From [Mycobacterium] vasticus (GTDB lineage Bacteria > Actinomycetota > Actinomycetes > Mycobacteriales > Mycobacteriaceae): a stretch of DNA of 64,000 nt. Below are positions 16,731 through 25,382 of the stretch, in pieces. The stretch is from positions 4,156,852-4,220,851 of the forward strand of contig NZ_CP084028.1 in NCBI RefSeq assembly GCF_020181595.1, read 5' to 3'. How positions within the stretch are numbered: position 1 is the first letter of the stretch; the number at the start of each line of letters is the position of its first letter. A program made the translations under genes and the position numbers. The notes beneath the pieces were generated by a model, which saw only the letters and a list, made by a program, of their open reading frames with translations, was not told the origin of the DNA and did no database searches.

Positions 16731-18626
16731 TCAGGGCGTGACGATGTCGAAGCCCGGGTCGGGACGGTCCAACACCCCCAGCAGTGCCTGCACGGCGCCC
16801 CGGTCACCGTCGACGTCCAAGCCCGCCGAGTCCAGATCGCCGGCGGCCGCGGCGAGCAGGCGCACCGAGTTGGCCAGCCTGATGGTGGCGTCCGCGGTCG
16901 CGGTGTCCGCCGGGGTCTTGCGCTGCACCAGCACCCCGTTGCGCAGTGTCACCCGGTAGTTGACACCCGGGTCGTCGAACGAGAAGTCCAGTGCCAGTTG
17001 CAGGTCCCAGGCCTGTGGACCGTTGACGCTGATCGCCAGCATGGTGAAGATCTGCTCGGGGGTGAGCTGGGTCAGCATGGACAGCGACGTCATCTTGTTG
17101 GCGGATCCGAAGTTGCCGTCGCGCAGTTCGGCGGCCCCGGACAGGAAGAAGTTGCGCCAGGTGGCGTTCTCGGCACCGTAGCCCAACTGTTCGAGAGTGT
17201 CGGCGTACAGCTCGCGCGCTTGCGCATGTGTACTGTCGGTGAACATCACGTGATCGAGTAGTGTTGCGGCCCAGCGGAAATCACCGTCGTCGTACGCACT
17301 TTGGGCCAGTTCGACGACGCGGCCCACGCCGCCCATCGCGGTGACATAGCGGGGCGCCAGTTCCTCGGGCGGGTGCGGCCACAACCGGGCCGGGTTGCCG
17401 TCGAACCAGCCCATGTAACGCTGGTAGACGGCCTTCACGTTGTGACTGACCGACCCGTAGTAGCCGCGGGCGTGCCAAGCCTGCTCCAATGCCGGCGGCA
17501 GCCGGAATCCTTCGGCGATCTCCGCTCCGGTATAGCCCTGGTTGAGCAGTCGCAACGTCTGGTCGTGCAGATAGGCGTACAGATCCCGTTGCAGCGAAAG
17601 GAATTCCACGATCCGCTCCCTGCCCCAGGTGGGCCAGTGGTGCGAGGCGAAGACCACCTCGGCCCGGTCGGCGAAGGTCTCGATGGCCTCGGTCAGATAA
17701 CCGGCCCACTCATGCGGGTCACGCACCAGCGCGCCGCGCAGGGTCAGCAGGTTGTGCAGGTTGTGGGTGGCGTTCTCGGCGATGCACAGCGCGCGGTGGC
17801 GCGGAAAGTAGAAGTGCATCTCGGCGGGCGCCTCGGTGCCGGGCGCCATCTGGAATTCGATCTCGACGCCGTCGATGGTGTGGGTTTCGCCGGTGCTGCG
17901 GATCGTGACGGTCGGGGTGATCATCGCGATCTCCCCGGTGGACGTGTTCTGCCCCAGTCCGCAGCCGACCTGGCCGTGCGGGCCGCGCGGCAGCAAGGTG
18001 CCGTACATGTAGCTGGCCCGCCGGGTCATCGCGGTTCCGGCGTAGATGTTCTCGGCGACAGCGTGTTCGACGAAGCCCTCCGGTGCCAGCACCTGCACGC
18101 GGCCCGCGTCGACATCGGCCTGACTGGTGACCCCGAGTACGCCGCCGAAATGGTCGCCGTGGCTGTGGGTGTAGATCACCGCGACGACGGCCCGGTCCCC
18201 GCCACGGTGTTCGCGGTACAGCGCCAGCGCGGCGGCGGCCACCTCGGTGCAGATCAGCGGGTCGATGACGATGACGCCCGTGTCGCCCTCGACGAAGGTG
18301 ATGTTGGAGATGTCGAGCCCGCGCACCTGGTAGATGCCGTCGACCACCTCATAGAGGCCCTGCTTGGCGTTCAGCTGGCATTGGCGCCACAGGCTGGGAT
18401 GCACCGAGGCCGGGGCGTCACTGTCCAAGAAGTCACCGCCCAGGAAGGCGTAGCTGTCGTTGTCCCACACCACCCGGCCGTCGGCCGCGGTGATGACGCA
18501 CGGGTCCAGGGTGGCGATCAGGCCGCGGTCGGCATCCTCGAAATCCCTTGTGTCCCCGAAGGGCAGCGTCGCGAGGTGTTGGGCGTGGGCGGCTTGGATC
18601 GCCGCGTGGACGGGCCGGGGTTCCAT
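16731..18626 (-). CDS. Alkyl sulfatase, metallo-beta-lactamase fold
   Basis: A 631-residue enzyme of the SdsA1 type, equivalent to Rv3762c. The N-terminal metallo-beta-lactamase domain has the THSHGDHFGG metal motif (H154, H156, D158, H159). An all-helical dimerisation domain follows, and the last 120 residues form an SCP2-like hydrophobic-substrate domain. It hydrolyses alkyl sulfate esters to alcohol and sulfate. ATG 18626 gives the family N-terminus; a longer in-frame extension to 18710 lacks resemblance. In M. tuberculosis the lipoprotein gene lpqH lies between this gene and tcrY, but here only about 100 non-coding bases separate them. Confidence 0.92.
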   Translation of the reverse strand: MEPRPVHAAIQAAHAQHLATLPFGDTRDFEDADRGLIATLDPCVITAADGRVVWDNDSYAFLGGDFLDSDAPASVHPSLWRQCQLNAKQGLYEVVDGIYQVRGLDISNITFVEGDTGVIVIDPLICTEVAAAALALYREHRGGDRAVVAVIYTHSHGDHFGGVLGVTSQADVDAGRVQVLAPEGFVEHAVAENIYAGTAMTRRASYMYGTLLPRGPHGQVGCGLGQNTSTGEIAMITPTVTIRSTGETHTIDGVEIEFQMAPGTEAPAEMHFYFPRHRALCIAENATHNLHNLLTLRGALVRDPHEWAGYLTEAIETFADRAEVVFASHHWPTWGRERIVEFLSLQRDLYAYLHDQTLRLLNQGYTGAEIAEGFRLPPALEQAWHARGYYGSVSHNVKAVYQRYMGWFDGNPARLWPHPPEELAPRYVTAMGGVGRVVELAQSAYDDGDFRWAATLLDHVMFTDSTHAQARELYADTLEQLGYGAENATWRNFFLSGAAELRDGNFGSANKMTSLSMLTQLTPEQIFTMLAISVNGPQAWDLQLALDFSFDDPGVNYRVTLRNGVLVQRKTPADTATADATIRLANSVRLLAAAAGDLDSAGLDVDGDRGAVQALLGVLDRPDPGFDIVTP

Positions 18627-18729
18627 GGCGTCCAGCGTGCCACTGATCTCCCCGCCGCGAGTGTGCGCAGTTGTCCCCCGCCACCGGCGTGTCGCCGTGC
18701 AAACACGCACGGTCGGCGGAAGAAAAGGC

Positions 18730-20223
18730 CTACAGCGGCAGCCGGACGGTGAACTCGGTGCGGCCGGGGACGCTGGTCACCGCGATCGTGCCGTCGTGCG
18801 CCCGGACCACCGCGGCAGCGATCGCCAGACCCAATCCGGTGCTGCCGCCCTTGCGGGACCGGGAGGTGTCGCCGCGGGCGAAACGCTGGAAGATCTCCGG
18901 CTGGAACTCCTCGGCGATCCCCGGCCCGTCGTCGGTCACGCTGAGCACGGCCACCTCACCGTCGATACCCAATCGGACCGTCACCTCGGTGCCCGGGCCG
19001 GTGTGGACGCGGGCATTGGTGAGCAGGTTGGTCAGCACCTGATGCAGCCGGGCGGCATCGCCGGGAACCGTCACCGGTTCGTCGGGCAGGTCAAGCTGCC
19101 AGCGGTGGTCGGGACCGCCGACGTGGGCGTCACTGACGGCGTCGACCGCCAGCCGCGACAGATCCACCGGTTGGTGTTCCAGCGGCCGGCCGGAGTCCAA
19201 CCGGGCCAGCAGCAGCAGGTCTTCGACCAGACTGGTCATCCGGGCGGCCTCGGACTGCACCCGCCCCAGGGCGTGCGCCACCGCCTCGGCGTCATCCGGA
19301 ACCCGTTGCGCCAGCTCGGTATACCCGCGAATCGCGGTCAGCGGCGTACGCAACTCGTGGCTGGCGTCGGCGACGAACTGGCGCACCCGGATCTCGCTGG
19401 CCTGACGCGTCGCCAGCGCGGCCGCGATGTGGTCGAGCATCCGGTTGACCGCCGCACCGAGCTGGCCGACCTCGGTACGGGGATTGGTGTCGGCTTCGGC
19501 GACCCGCACCGGCAGCGTCGCGTCGCCGCGGTCCAGCGGCAGGCCCGCCACCTCACCCGCGGTCTGGGCCACCCGGCGCAGCGGGGTCAGCGCCCGCCGG
19601 ATCACCACACTGCCGGCGCTCGCCGCGGCGGCCACCGCGACCAGGGTCACCAGGCCGAAGATCAGCAGCACCCGCACCATGGTGGCGTCCACCGCCGCCA
19701 GCGGCAGCCCGGTGACGATGGTCCCGCCACTGTGGTGGGCCGGTGTCGCGATCACCCGGTAGCGACCGACCCCCTCCAGGCGCCGGGTGACCGGAACCTG
19801 GGCGTCACCGGATTCGATCAATTCTGTTGTGGCCGAGGGACTCAGGACCTCGCGGAAGCCGGGGGTGCTCAGGTGGCCGGCCTCAACATCCGAGTCACCA
19901 GCATCGCCGATCACCACGCCGACCATGCCGGGCGGTTGCCCTGGGGCGTCGAGGAAATCCGGTCCCGGGCCGGGCCGGGGGCGGTGGCGACGGTGCCCCA
20001 TCGGCGGCGGGGGCTGGCCGTGCAGCCGCGCCGAGCGGCGCGCGGCGTCGTAGAGCTGGTGGTCGACCTGGCCGACCAGATACTGGTACAGCGCCAGCTC
20101 CGTCACCGCGCCTATGCCCAGGCAGGCCACCGTCAGCAGCGCGATCTGTCCGGCGAGCAGCCGCGCCCGCAGCGACCAGCTTCGCTCGCCGGTCAGCTTG
20201 TCACCCAGCCGGTTTGAGCACAT
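18730..20223 (-). CDS. tcrY: Sensor histidine kinase TcrY
   Basis: About 497 residues. A membrane segment near the start and a second (LIFGLVTLVAVAAAASAGSV) flank a periplasmic sensor region with a His/Pro/Arg-rich stretch. A HAMP segment and the H-box ADASHELRTPL follow, with the phosphorylated His at about residue 289 (292 counted from the longer GTG 20232 start), then N-box NLLTNA, G1 DDGPGI and G2 GGSTGLGLAI. It phosphorylates TcrX, encoded directly upstream, in response to an unknown signal (iron limitation is reported for the M. tuberculosis system). ATG 20223 or GTG 20232 both overlap the end of tcrX, so the genes are coupled. Confidence 0.92.
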   Translation of the reverse strand: MCSNRLGDKLTGERSWSLRARLLAGQIALLTVACLGIGAVTELALYQYLVGQVDHQLYDAARRSARLHGQPPPPMGHRRHRPRPGPGPDFLDAPGQPPGMVGVVIGDAGDSDVEAGHLSTPGFREVLSPSATTELIESGDAQVPVTRRLEGVGRYRVIATPAHHSGGTIVTGLPLAAVDATMVRVLLIFGLVTLVAVAAAASAGSVVIRRALTPLRRVAQTAGEVAGLPLDRGDATLPVRVAEADTNPRTEVGQLGAAVNRMLDHIAAALATRQASEIRVRQFVADASHELRTPLTAIRGYTELAQRVPDDAEAVAHALGRVQSEAARMTSLVEDLLLLARLDSGRPLEHQPVDLSRLAVDAVSDAHVGGPDHRWQLDLPDEPVTVPGDAARLHQVLTNLLTNARVHTGPGTEVTVRLGIDGEVAVLSVTDDGPGIAEEFQPEIFQRFARGDTSRSRKGGSTGLGLAIAAAVVRAHDGTIAVTSVPGRTEFTVRLPL

Positions 20224-20905
20224 ATCCGGCACCGCGCAGAGTGTGGATCATCGGCGGGCGGCCGTTGTCGATCTTCTTACGCAGATACGAGATGTAGAGC
20301 TCGACGATGTTGGCCTTTCCGCCGAAGTCGTACTCCCACACCCGATCCAGGATCTGAGCCTTGGACAGCACCCGCTTGGCATTGTGCATCAGATAGCGCA
20401 GCAGCTCGAATTCGGTGGAGGTCAACGTGATCGGGTCGCCGCCGCGGGTCACCTCGTGGGAGTCCTCGTCGAGAACCAGGTCGCCCACCACGATCTGAGC
20501 CCCGCTGTCGGCGGTGCTCACCCCCGACCGGCGCAGCAGGGCGCGCAGCCGCAGCACCACCTCCTCGATACTGAACGGCTTGGTGACGTAGTCGTCGCCG
20601 CCCGCGGTCAGCCCGGCGATGCGATCCTCCAGCGCGTCCTTGGCGGTCAGGAACAGTACCGGCAGCCGCGGGTTGGTCTCGCGCAGTCGCGGCAGCACGT
20701 CCAGGCCGCTCATGTCGGGCAGCATCACGTCGAGCACCACCACGTCGGGGCGTTCGGCTTTGGCCGCCGCGATAGCCGAGGCGCCGTCGCCGGCGGTCGC
20801 GGCACTCCAGCCCTCGTAGCGCAGCGCCATCGCCACCATCTCGGCGAGCACGGCCTCGTCATCGACCACCAGCACGGTGATCGGCTTGCCGTCGGCGCGT
20901 GCCAT
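20201..20905 (-). CDS. tcrX: OmpR-family response regulator TcrX
   Basis: A 234-residue response regulator with receiver-domain acidic residues D15/D16 (VLVVDDE), phospho-acceptor D59 (VVVLDVMLP) and the switch Lys in DDYVTKPF. The C-terminal winged helix (TSTEFELLRYLMHNAKRVLSKAQI, YISYLRKKID) binds DNA. Length equals Rv3765c when ATG 20905 is used; ATG 20941 in the same frame would add 12 residues and cannot be excluded. It is followed by tcrY with overlapping ends. Confidence 0.92.
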   Translation of the reverse strand: MARADGKPITVLVVDDEAVLAEMVAMALRYEGWSAATAGDGASAIAAAKAERPDVVVLDVMLPDMSGLDVLPRLRETNPRLPVLFLTAKDALEDRIAGLTAGGDDYVTKPFSIEEVVLRLRALLRRSGVSTADSGAQIVVGDLVLDEDSHEVTRGGDPITLTSTEFELLRYLMHNAKRVLSKAQILDRVWEYDFGGKANIVELYISYLRKKIDNGRPPMIHTLRGAGYVLKPAG

Positions 20906-21028
20906 CACCACACGTTCCACCGATCCCCGGGGCCCAGTCATCGCATTCCAGTATCTCTGCGCCGATGGGCCGGGCCTGTATCGACACTGTGCGCCCGCTT
21001 TGAACGTCCGCGCCGATATCGTCATCGC

Positions 21029-21373
21029 ATGGCACGCACCCCGCAGGAGATCTTCGACCACCACATCCGCGCCCTGCTCGCTCGCGACGTCGAGGCGCTG
21101 CTCACCGACTACACCGAGGAGTCGGTGCTGATCACCCCCGCCGGGGTGGCGGCGGGCCTGACCGGAATCCGGGCCGCGTTCGGCCAACTGGCCGACGCGC
21201 TGGCCGGCGCGGAGTTCACCATCGGCTCCCAGACCCATCACGACGACGTCCTGCTGCTGGAGTGGACGCTCGACGCGCCGGCCTTCGCGGTGCGGGGCGT
21301 GGACACCTTCCTGTTCGACGCCGATTCGATCCGGGTGCAGACCATCTCCCAGTCGGCCACTCCCAAGGGCTGA
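21029..21373 (+). CDS. SnoaL-like/NTF2-fold protein
   Basis: A 114-residue cystatin-like fold protein: an N-terminal helix (QEIFDHHIRALLARDVEALLTDYTEESVLITP) followed by alternating strands, the pattern of SnoaL-like and ketosteroid-isomerase-related proteins. Some of these are small isomerases or hydrolases, so the activity is unassigned. ATG 21029 is preceded by a TATCGT hexamer with a six-base gap, so it is probably leaderless. It is divergent from tcrX and lies three bases before the next gene, so both are likely in one operon. Confidence 0.75.
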   Translation: MARTPQEIFDHHIRALLARDVEALLTDYTEESVLITPAGVAAGLTGIRAAFGQLADALAGAEFTIGSQTHHDDVLLLEWTLDAPAFAVRGVDTFLFDADSIRVQTISQSATPKG

Positions 21374-21376
21374 CTC

Positions 21377-22396
21377 ATGGATCTGGAACCGGTAGCGCAG
21401 TGGATGTCGAGCCGAGGTTTGGGCGACGGACCACTGGAAGACGTCACCGAACTTTCCGGCGGCACCCAGAACGTCATGCTGCGATTCACCCGGTCGGGCC
21501 GCGGCTACGTGCTGCGGCGCGGCCCGCGGCACCTGCGGCCGCGCAGTAACGCGGTGATGCTGCGCGAGACCCGGGTGCTGGCCGCGCTGGCCGGCACCGA
21601 CGTACCGCACCCGCGGCTGATCGCCACCTGCGACGACCCTGAGGTGCTCGGTGACGCGGTGTTCTACCTGATGGAGCCGGTGGACGGGTTCAACGCCGGC
21701 GAGGGGCTGCCCGCCCTGCACGCCGGCGATCCCGCGGTGCGCCACGAGATGGGCCTGTCGATGGCCGAGTCGCTGGCCAAACTCGGCGCCGTCGACCATG
21801 TCGCCGTGGGGCTGGCCGACTACGGCAAGCCGGACGGGTTCCTGGAACGGCAGGTGCCGCGCTGGCTGGCCGAGCTGGACTCCTACCGACAGTTCGAGAA
21901 CTACCCCGGCCCGGATCTGCCCGGCATCGACGACGTCGCCGCCTGGCTGCAGGCCAACACCCCGTCGTCGTGGCAGCCGGGCATCCTGCACGGCGACTAT
22001 CACGCTGCCAACGTGATGTTCTCCCGCAGCGGACCGCAGCTGGCGGCGATCGTGGACTGGGAGATGTCGACCATCGGGGACCCGCTGCTGGACCTGGGCT
22101 GGCTGCTGGCCACCTGGCGCCAAGACGACGGCTCCAGCGTGTTCAGCCACACCCTGACCGGCATGGACGGGTTGGCCTCGACCGGCGAGCTGGTGGAGTG
22201 CTATGCCGCCGGCAGCTCCCGCGACCTGTCGAACATCGGCTGGTACACCGTGCTGGCCAGTTTCAAGCTGGCGATCGTGATCGAGGGGACCCTGGCCCGG
22301 GCGTCCGCCGGGATGGCGCAGCAGGAAGTGGGCGAGCAGCTGCACGACGCCGCGGTCTGGTTGTTTGAGCGCGCGCAGGGCTTGATATCGGGTTGA
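21377..22396 (+). CDS. APH-family phosphotransferase (FadE36-like)
   Basis: A 339-residue aminoglycoside-phosphotransferase-fold kinase. The catalytic loop is HGDYHAANVM (H205, D207, N212) and the metal-binding Asp is in IVDWEM (D227). The N-terminal lobe has the GGTQNVM nucleotide loop. It resembles Rv3761c, labelled FadE36 although it has the APH and not the acyl-CoA dehydrogenase fold. The substrate is unknown; related proteins accompany acyl-CoA dehydrogenases. It is in an operon with the upstream SnoaL-like gene. Confidence 0.85.
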   Translation: MDLEPVAQWMSSRGLGDGPLEDVTELSGGTQNVMLRFTRSGRGYVLRRGPRHLRPRSNAVMLRETRVLAALAGTDVPHPRLIATCDDPEVLGDAVFYLMEPVDGFNAGEGLPALHAGDPAVRHEMGLSMAESLAKLGAVDHVAVGLADYGKPDGFLERQVPRWLAELDSYRQFENYPGPDLPGIDDVAAWLQANTPSSWQPGILHGDYHAANVMFSRSGPQLAAIVDWEMSTIGDPLLDLGWLLATWRQDDGSSVFSHTLTGMDGLASTGELVECYAAGSSRDLSNIGWYTVLASFKLAIVIEGTLARASAGMAQQEVGEQLHDAAVWLFERAQGLISG

Positions 22397-22524
22397 CCGC
22401 ACAACGGGAAAGATTCGTCGAGATTCGGAATAATCTCGGATCATCAGGGGCTGCGTTGATTTTCGCGCCGCACTTATGACGAAAATGTTGTGCTGTCTAC
22501 CTAGGCGAGCTAAGGTTGATTGCT

Positions 22525-22833
22525 GTGGACGATCGTCACAAGGATCCAACCGTTGTACTGCCCTACTTGGTCGGTAGGCCACTCGGTGCCACCGAGGTCT
22601 ACGAGGCATTCGGCTATCGCAAGTCCGCCTACTACAAGGCGGCGCACGAGGGTCGGCTGATCAGTGCGGACAATCTCATTCGAGTCGCCCGGTATTTCGG
22701 CTTGAACCCGGTCGACCTGCAGGTTCGTTTCGGGCTGATCGAGCACGACGCCGTCGCGGAATACCTGCAGGATTCGTCGAGGCCGTTGCGCATCGGCGAT
22801 CTCAAGGCCGATCTGGACAAACCACCGGTCTGA
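22525..22833 (+). CDS. Small helix-turn-helix regulator of the membrane-protein triplet
   Basis: A 102-residue protein whose centre (LGATEVYEAFGYRKSAYYKA, AHEGRLISADNLIRVARYFG, then LNPVDLQVRFGLIE) reads as a helix-turn-helix in an XRE/excisionase-like arrangement. It is followed by a short acidic tail. GTG 22525 has an AAGG ribosome site; an in-frame TTG lies three codons earlier. The upstream 128 bases are notably AT-richer than the surroundings. Only 28 bases separate its stop from the first of three tandem membrane-protein genes, so it is probably co-transcribed and may control them. I do not recognise a named family. Confidence 0.65.
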   Translation: MDDRHKDPTVVLPYLVGRPLGATEVYEAFGYRKSAYYKAAHEGRLISADNLIRVARYFGLNPVDLQVRFGLIEHDAVAEYLQDSSRPLRIGDLKADLDKPPV

Positions 22834-22861
22834 CGGGGCATTCGGGAAGTACCGTCGACGC

Positions 22862-23611
22862 ATGACGTCGGCCTTCATAGGCGTCACCGTGGTGGTGGCG
22901 CTATACAGCCTGTGGGTGCGCCGCGACACGTGGTGGTCCCGCTGGGAGATCGGTGTCAGCACGGCAATCGCGCTGGAGTGCGCCGCATTGGTGCTGATGT
23001 CGCCGTGGGCGGCCGAGACCATCGGCTCGCCACTGCATCGGGCCGCCCACATCTGGAACCTGCAGCAGTTGGTCGGCCACCAGTTCCTGGTGATCGCCAT
23101 CTCGGTCAACGCCCACCACGTGCTGTTGCGCCTGGCTGACCACGAGCGGATTCGGCCGCTGTTTCGCCGGCACGTGGTGTGGCCGGTGCGAATCGGGCTG
23201 CTGGCATTGGCGGTGGTGTTCGTCGTCGCCGACGCGGGTTACCGGCCGGACGGATTCTCGACCAGCGGCGGAGTCTGGGCCAACGTCTACTGGGTGCTGT
23301 GGTGCGGCCTGCTGATCTACCTGTCCGGCTGCGCTACGCGACTGCTGCTGGCGCTGCGCGACGATCCACGCGCCAAGGAGACCGTCGAGCTCTACACCGC
23401 CTCGTCGGCATTCGCGCTGGCCGCCTTGATGGCGCAGTTGAGCATCACCTGGTCCAAAAACGACGCCAGCACGCTGGTCTGGTTTTGCGCGTGCGTGTCG
23501 GTGACCATCTTCGCCTACGGCTCGGCACGTTCGTGGCAGGCCAAAGCGGCCTGGTTCCACAGCGGCAGGCTTCCGGTCAGCGAGAACAATCCCCCGCAAT
23601 CGTTGGCGTGA
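22862..23611 (+). CDS. Tandem membrane protein paralog 1, about seven segments
   Basis: A 249-residue polytopic membrane protein of unknown function. The signature LWVRRDTWWSRWE (residues 17-29) follows the first segment. Next come a segment ending MSPWA, the WNLQQLVGH stretch, a basic loop, two more segments, the ALRDDPRAKETVELY loop and a terminal ARSWQAKAAWF tail. Proteins 2 and 3 repeat every one of these landmarks in the same order. The overall pattern distantly recalls the membrane half of actinobacterial MAB_1171c-like (DUF6545) proteins, which also sit beside small HTH genes. That is a memory-based comparison and the C-terminal half of those proteins is absent. Confidence 0.7.
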   Translation: MTSAFIGVTVVVALYSLWVRRDTWWSRWEIGVSTAIALECAALVLMSPWAAETIGSPLHRAAHIWNLQQLVGHQFLVIAISVNAHHVLLRLADHERIRPLFRRHVVWPVRIGLLALAVVFVVADAGYRPDGFSTSGGVWANVYWVLWCGLLIYLSGCATRLLLALRDDPRAKETVELYTASSAFALAALMAQLSITWSKNDASTLVWFCACVSVTIFAYGSARSWQAKAAWFHSGRLPVSENNPPQSLA

Positions 23612-23620
23612 GTGCGCCCG

Positions 23621-24343
23621 ATGACGTCGGGGTTCATCATCGCCACATTGGCGATCATCGTCTATAGCCTGTGGGTTCGCCGCGACACGTGGTGGACCCG
23701 CTGGGAGGTCACCGCCAGCTTCGCCGTCGCGATGGAAGGCTGCGCGCTGCTGTTGATGTCGCCGTGGGCCGCGCCCACCGTCGGAGTGATGCTGCACCAA
23801 GCGCTCGGGGTGTGGAACGTGCAGCAGATGCTCGGCCACCTGTGCTTGATCGCGGCGGTGTCGGGCAACATCTACCACATGTTGGTGCGCCTGGCTGACC
23901 CCGAACAGGTGAGGGTCTTGATGCGGCGTCAGCTCATGGTGCCGATCTGGCTGGGCGTCGCGGTCATGGTGCCCACCTTCGTGCTCGCCGACCAGGACTA
24001 CGTCCCCGACTTCTTCTCCGCCCCGTCCGCCAATTCCTGGATGATCGTCTACGCGGTGACGGGCAGTGCGGTGGTGCTCTACCTCAGTGCCTACGTCAGC
24101 CGGCTGATGCTGACCCTGCGCCAGGACCCGCGGGCCAAGACCACCATCGACCTCTACCTGGTGTCGATGGGGTTCGCGGCGGCCGCCACGGCGACGGTGA
24201 TCGCCTCGGCCTGGGTCGACGGCGACGACACCGGTCCGGTGATCTGGGTCTGCGTCTGCCTGTCGATCGGGGTCTTCGCCTACGGCTCGGCACGCTCCTG
24301 GCGGGCGAAGAGCGCGTGGTTCTCGCCGGCGACGGCCCGATAG
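23621..24343 (+). CDS. Tandem membrane protein paralog 2
   Basis: A 240-residue paralog of the preceding gene. It has the signature LWVRRDTWWTRWE at the same position (17-29), then MEGCALLLMSPWA, VWNVQQMLGHLC, LTLRQDPRAKTTIDLY and the closing ARSWRAKSAWF. ATG 23621 is preferred over GTG 23612 because it aligns with the MTSxFI/MSxxFI start of the other two copies. It lies ten bases after the first paralog's stop. Function unknown. Confidence 0.7.
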   Translation: MTSGFIIATLAIIVYSLWVRRDTWWTRWEVTASFAVAMEGCALLLMSPWAAPTVGVMLHQALGVWNVQQMLGHLCLIAAVSGNIYHMLVRLADPEQVRVLMRRQLMVPIWLGVAVMVPTFVLADQDYVPDFFSAPSANSWMIVYAVTGSAVVLYLSAYVSRLMLTLRQDPRAKTTIDLYLVSMGFAAAATATVIASAWVDGDDTGPVIWVCVCLSIGVFAYGSARSWRAKSAWFSPATAR

Positions 24344-24349
24344 TCGGGC

Positions 24350-25075
24350 ATGTCGGCTGTATTCATCACGGCCGCACTGGCCGTGGTCTGTTACTGCCTG
24401 TGGGTTCGCCGCGACACCTGGTGGTCGCGCTGGGAGTCCGCCGCCACGTTCGCGATCGCGATGGAGGGCTGCGCGCTGCTGCTGCTCTCGCCGTGGGCCG
24501 GCCATGAGCTCAGCCCGCTGCTGCACAGCTTCCTGGGTGTGTGGAATGTCCAGCAGCTGGTCGGCGGCCTGTGCATGATCATCGCGATCGTCGCGAACAT
24601 CAACCACATGCTGGTCCGGCTGGTGCAGCCCGACCTGGTGCGGCCGCTGATGCGCAAGCACCTGCTGGTGCCGTTGAGCCTGGGTGTTGCGGTGATGCTG
24701 GTGGCGTTCGTCGAGGCCGACTACGGCCACCAGCCGGACATGTTCGCGAGCATGACGGGCGACCGCTGGGTGAGCGCGTACGAGCTGGCGATCGCCGCCA
24801 TATCGGTGTATCTGGGCAGCTACATAGGCCGACTGATGCTGCTGCTGCGGCATGATCCGCGGGCCCGCACGACCGTGGCGCTGTACCTGGCGTCGTTCGT
24901 GTTCGCGCTGGCGGCATGCGTGCTGGTGGCCATCTCGATCTGGATCCGCAGTTATCTGGGCCCGGCGATCTGGGGCTGCATCTGCCTATCGGTGGGCATC
25001 TTCGCCTACGGGCTGGCGCGGTCCTGGCAGGCCAAGCAGGCTTGGTTCATGCCGCAGGCCGCCAAGCGCCGGTGA
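24350..25075 (+). CDS. Tandem membrane protein paralog 3
   Basis: A 241-residue third paralog with LWVRRDTWWSRWE (17-29), MEGCALLLLSPWA, VWNVQQLVGGLC, LLLRHDPRARTTVALY and ARSWQAKQAWF. By eye it is closer to paralog 2 than to paralog 1, consistent with successive tandem duplication. It starts six bases after the previous stop and ends only 16 bases before the tRNA-Arg gene on the other strand. Function unknown. Confidence 0.7.
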   Translation: MSAVFITAALAVVCYCLWVRRDTWWSRWESAATFAIAMEGCALLLLSPWAGHELSPLLHSFLGVWNVQQLVGGLCMIIAIVANINHMLVRLVQPDLVRPLMRKHLLVPLSLGVAVMLVAFVEADYGHQPDMFASMTGDRWVSAYELAIAAISVYLGSYIGRLMLLLRHDPRARTTVALYLASFVFALAACVLVAISIWIRSYLGPAIWGCICLSVGIFAYGLARSWQAKQAWFMPQAAKRR

Positions 25076-25090
25076 CGCGAGGAAATTTTG

Positions 25091-25163
25091 TGCGCCCGAA
25101 GGGATTCGAACCCCCAACCTTCTGATCCGTAGTCAGATGCTCTATCCGTTGAGCTACGGGCGC
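25091..25163 (-). tRNA. tRNA-Arg(ACG)
   Basis: A 73-base tRNA. The acceptor stem runs from G25163 (GCGCCCG pairing with CGGGCGC), the anticodon loop CTACGGA gives ACG, and the T-loop is GGTTCGAATCC. The discriminator is A and CCA is not encoded. A34 is the target of TadA, encoded at 13034-13495. Confidence 0.95.
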
Positions 25164-25204
25164 GTGTCTTCAGTTGTACTGCATCGGCCGAGCAAGCTCA
25201 GCCG

Positions 25205-25296
25205 TGGCGGAGGCGAGAGGATTTGAACCTCCGGTCCCCCGTAAAGGGGACAACTCATTAGCAGTGAGTCCCATTCGGCCGCTCTGGCACGCCTCC
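25205..25296 (-). tRNA. tRNA-Ser(GCU)
   Basis: Class II tRNA with a long GC-rich variable arm. The acceptor GGAGGCG pairs with CGCCTCC. The anticodon loop CTGCTAA gives GCU, the T-loop is GGTTCAAATCC, the discriminator is G, and CCA is encoded (25207-25205). Confidence 0.95.
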
Positions 25297-25382
25297 TCGA
25301 ACTCGTTGAGGGTACCGGATCAATGCGCCAGCTCCGAAACCGCGGGTTCGATAGGCGTCCAGGCCCACATATGCTGTGGTCC

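Noticed and set aside
17301..18752. A long + strand frame antisense to the alkyl sulfatase
   Set aside because: No domain, Val/Gly/His shadow composition, and the - strand encodes a complete known enzyme.
20201..22609. An 802-residue frame joining tcrX to a long upstream extension
   Set aside because: The extension is antisense to the SnoaL-like and APH genes and has shadow composition; TcrX has its own start at 20905.
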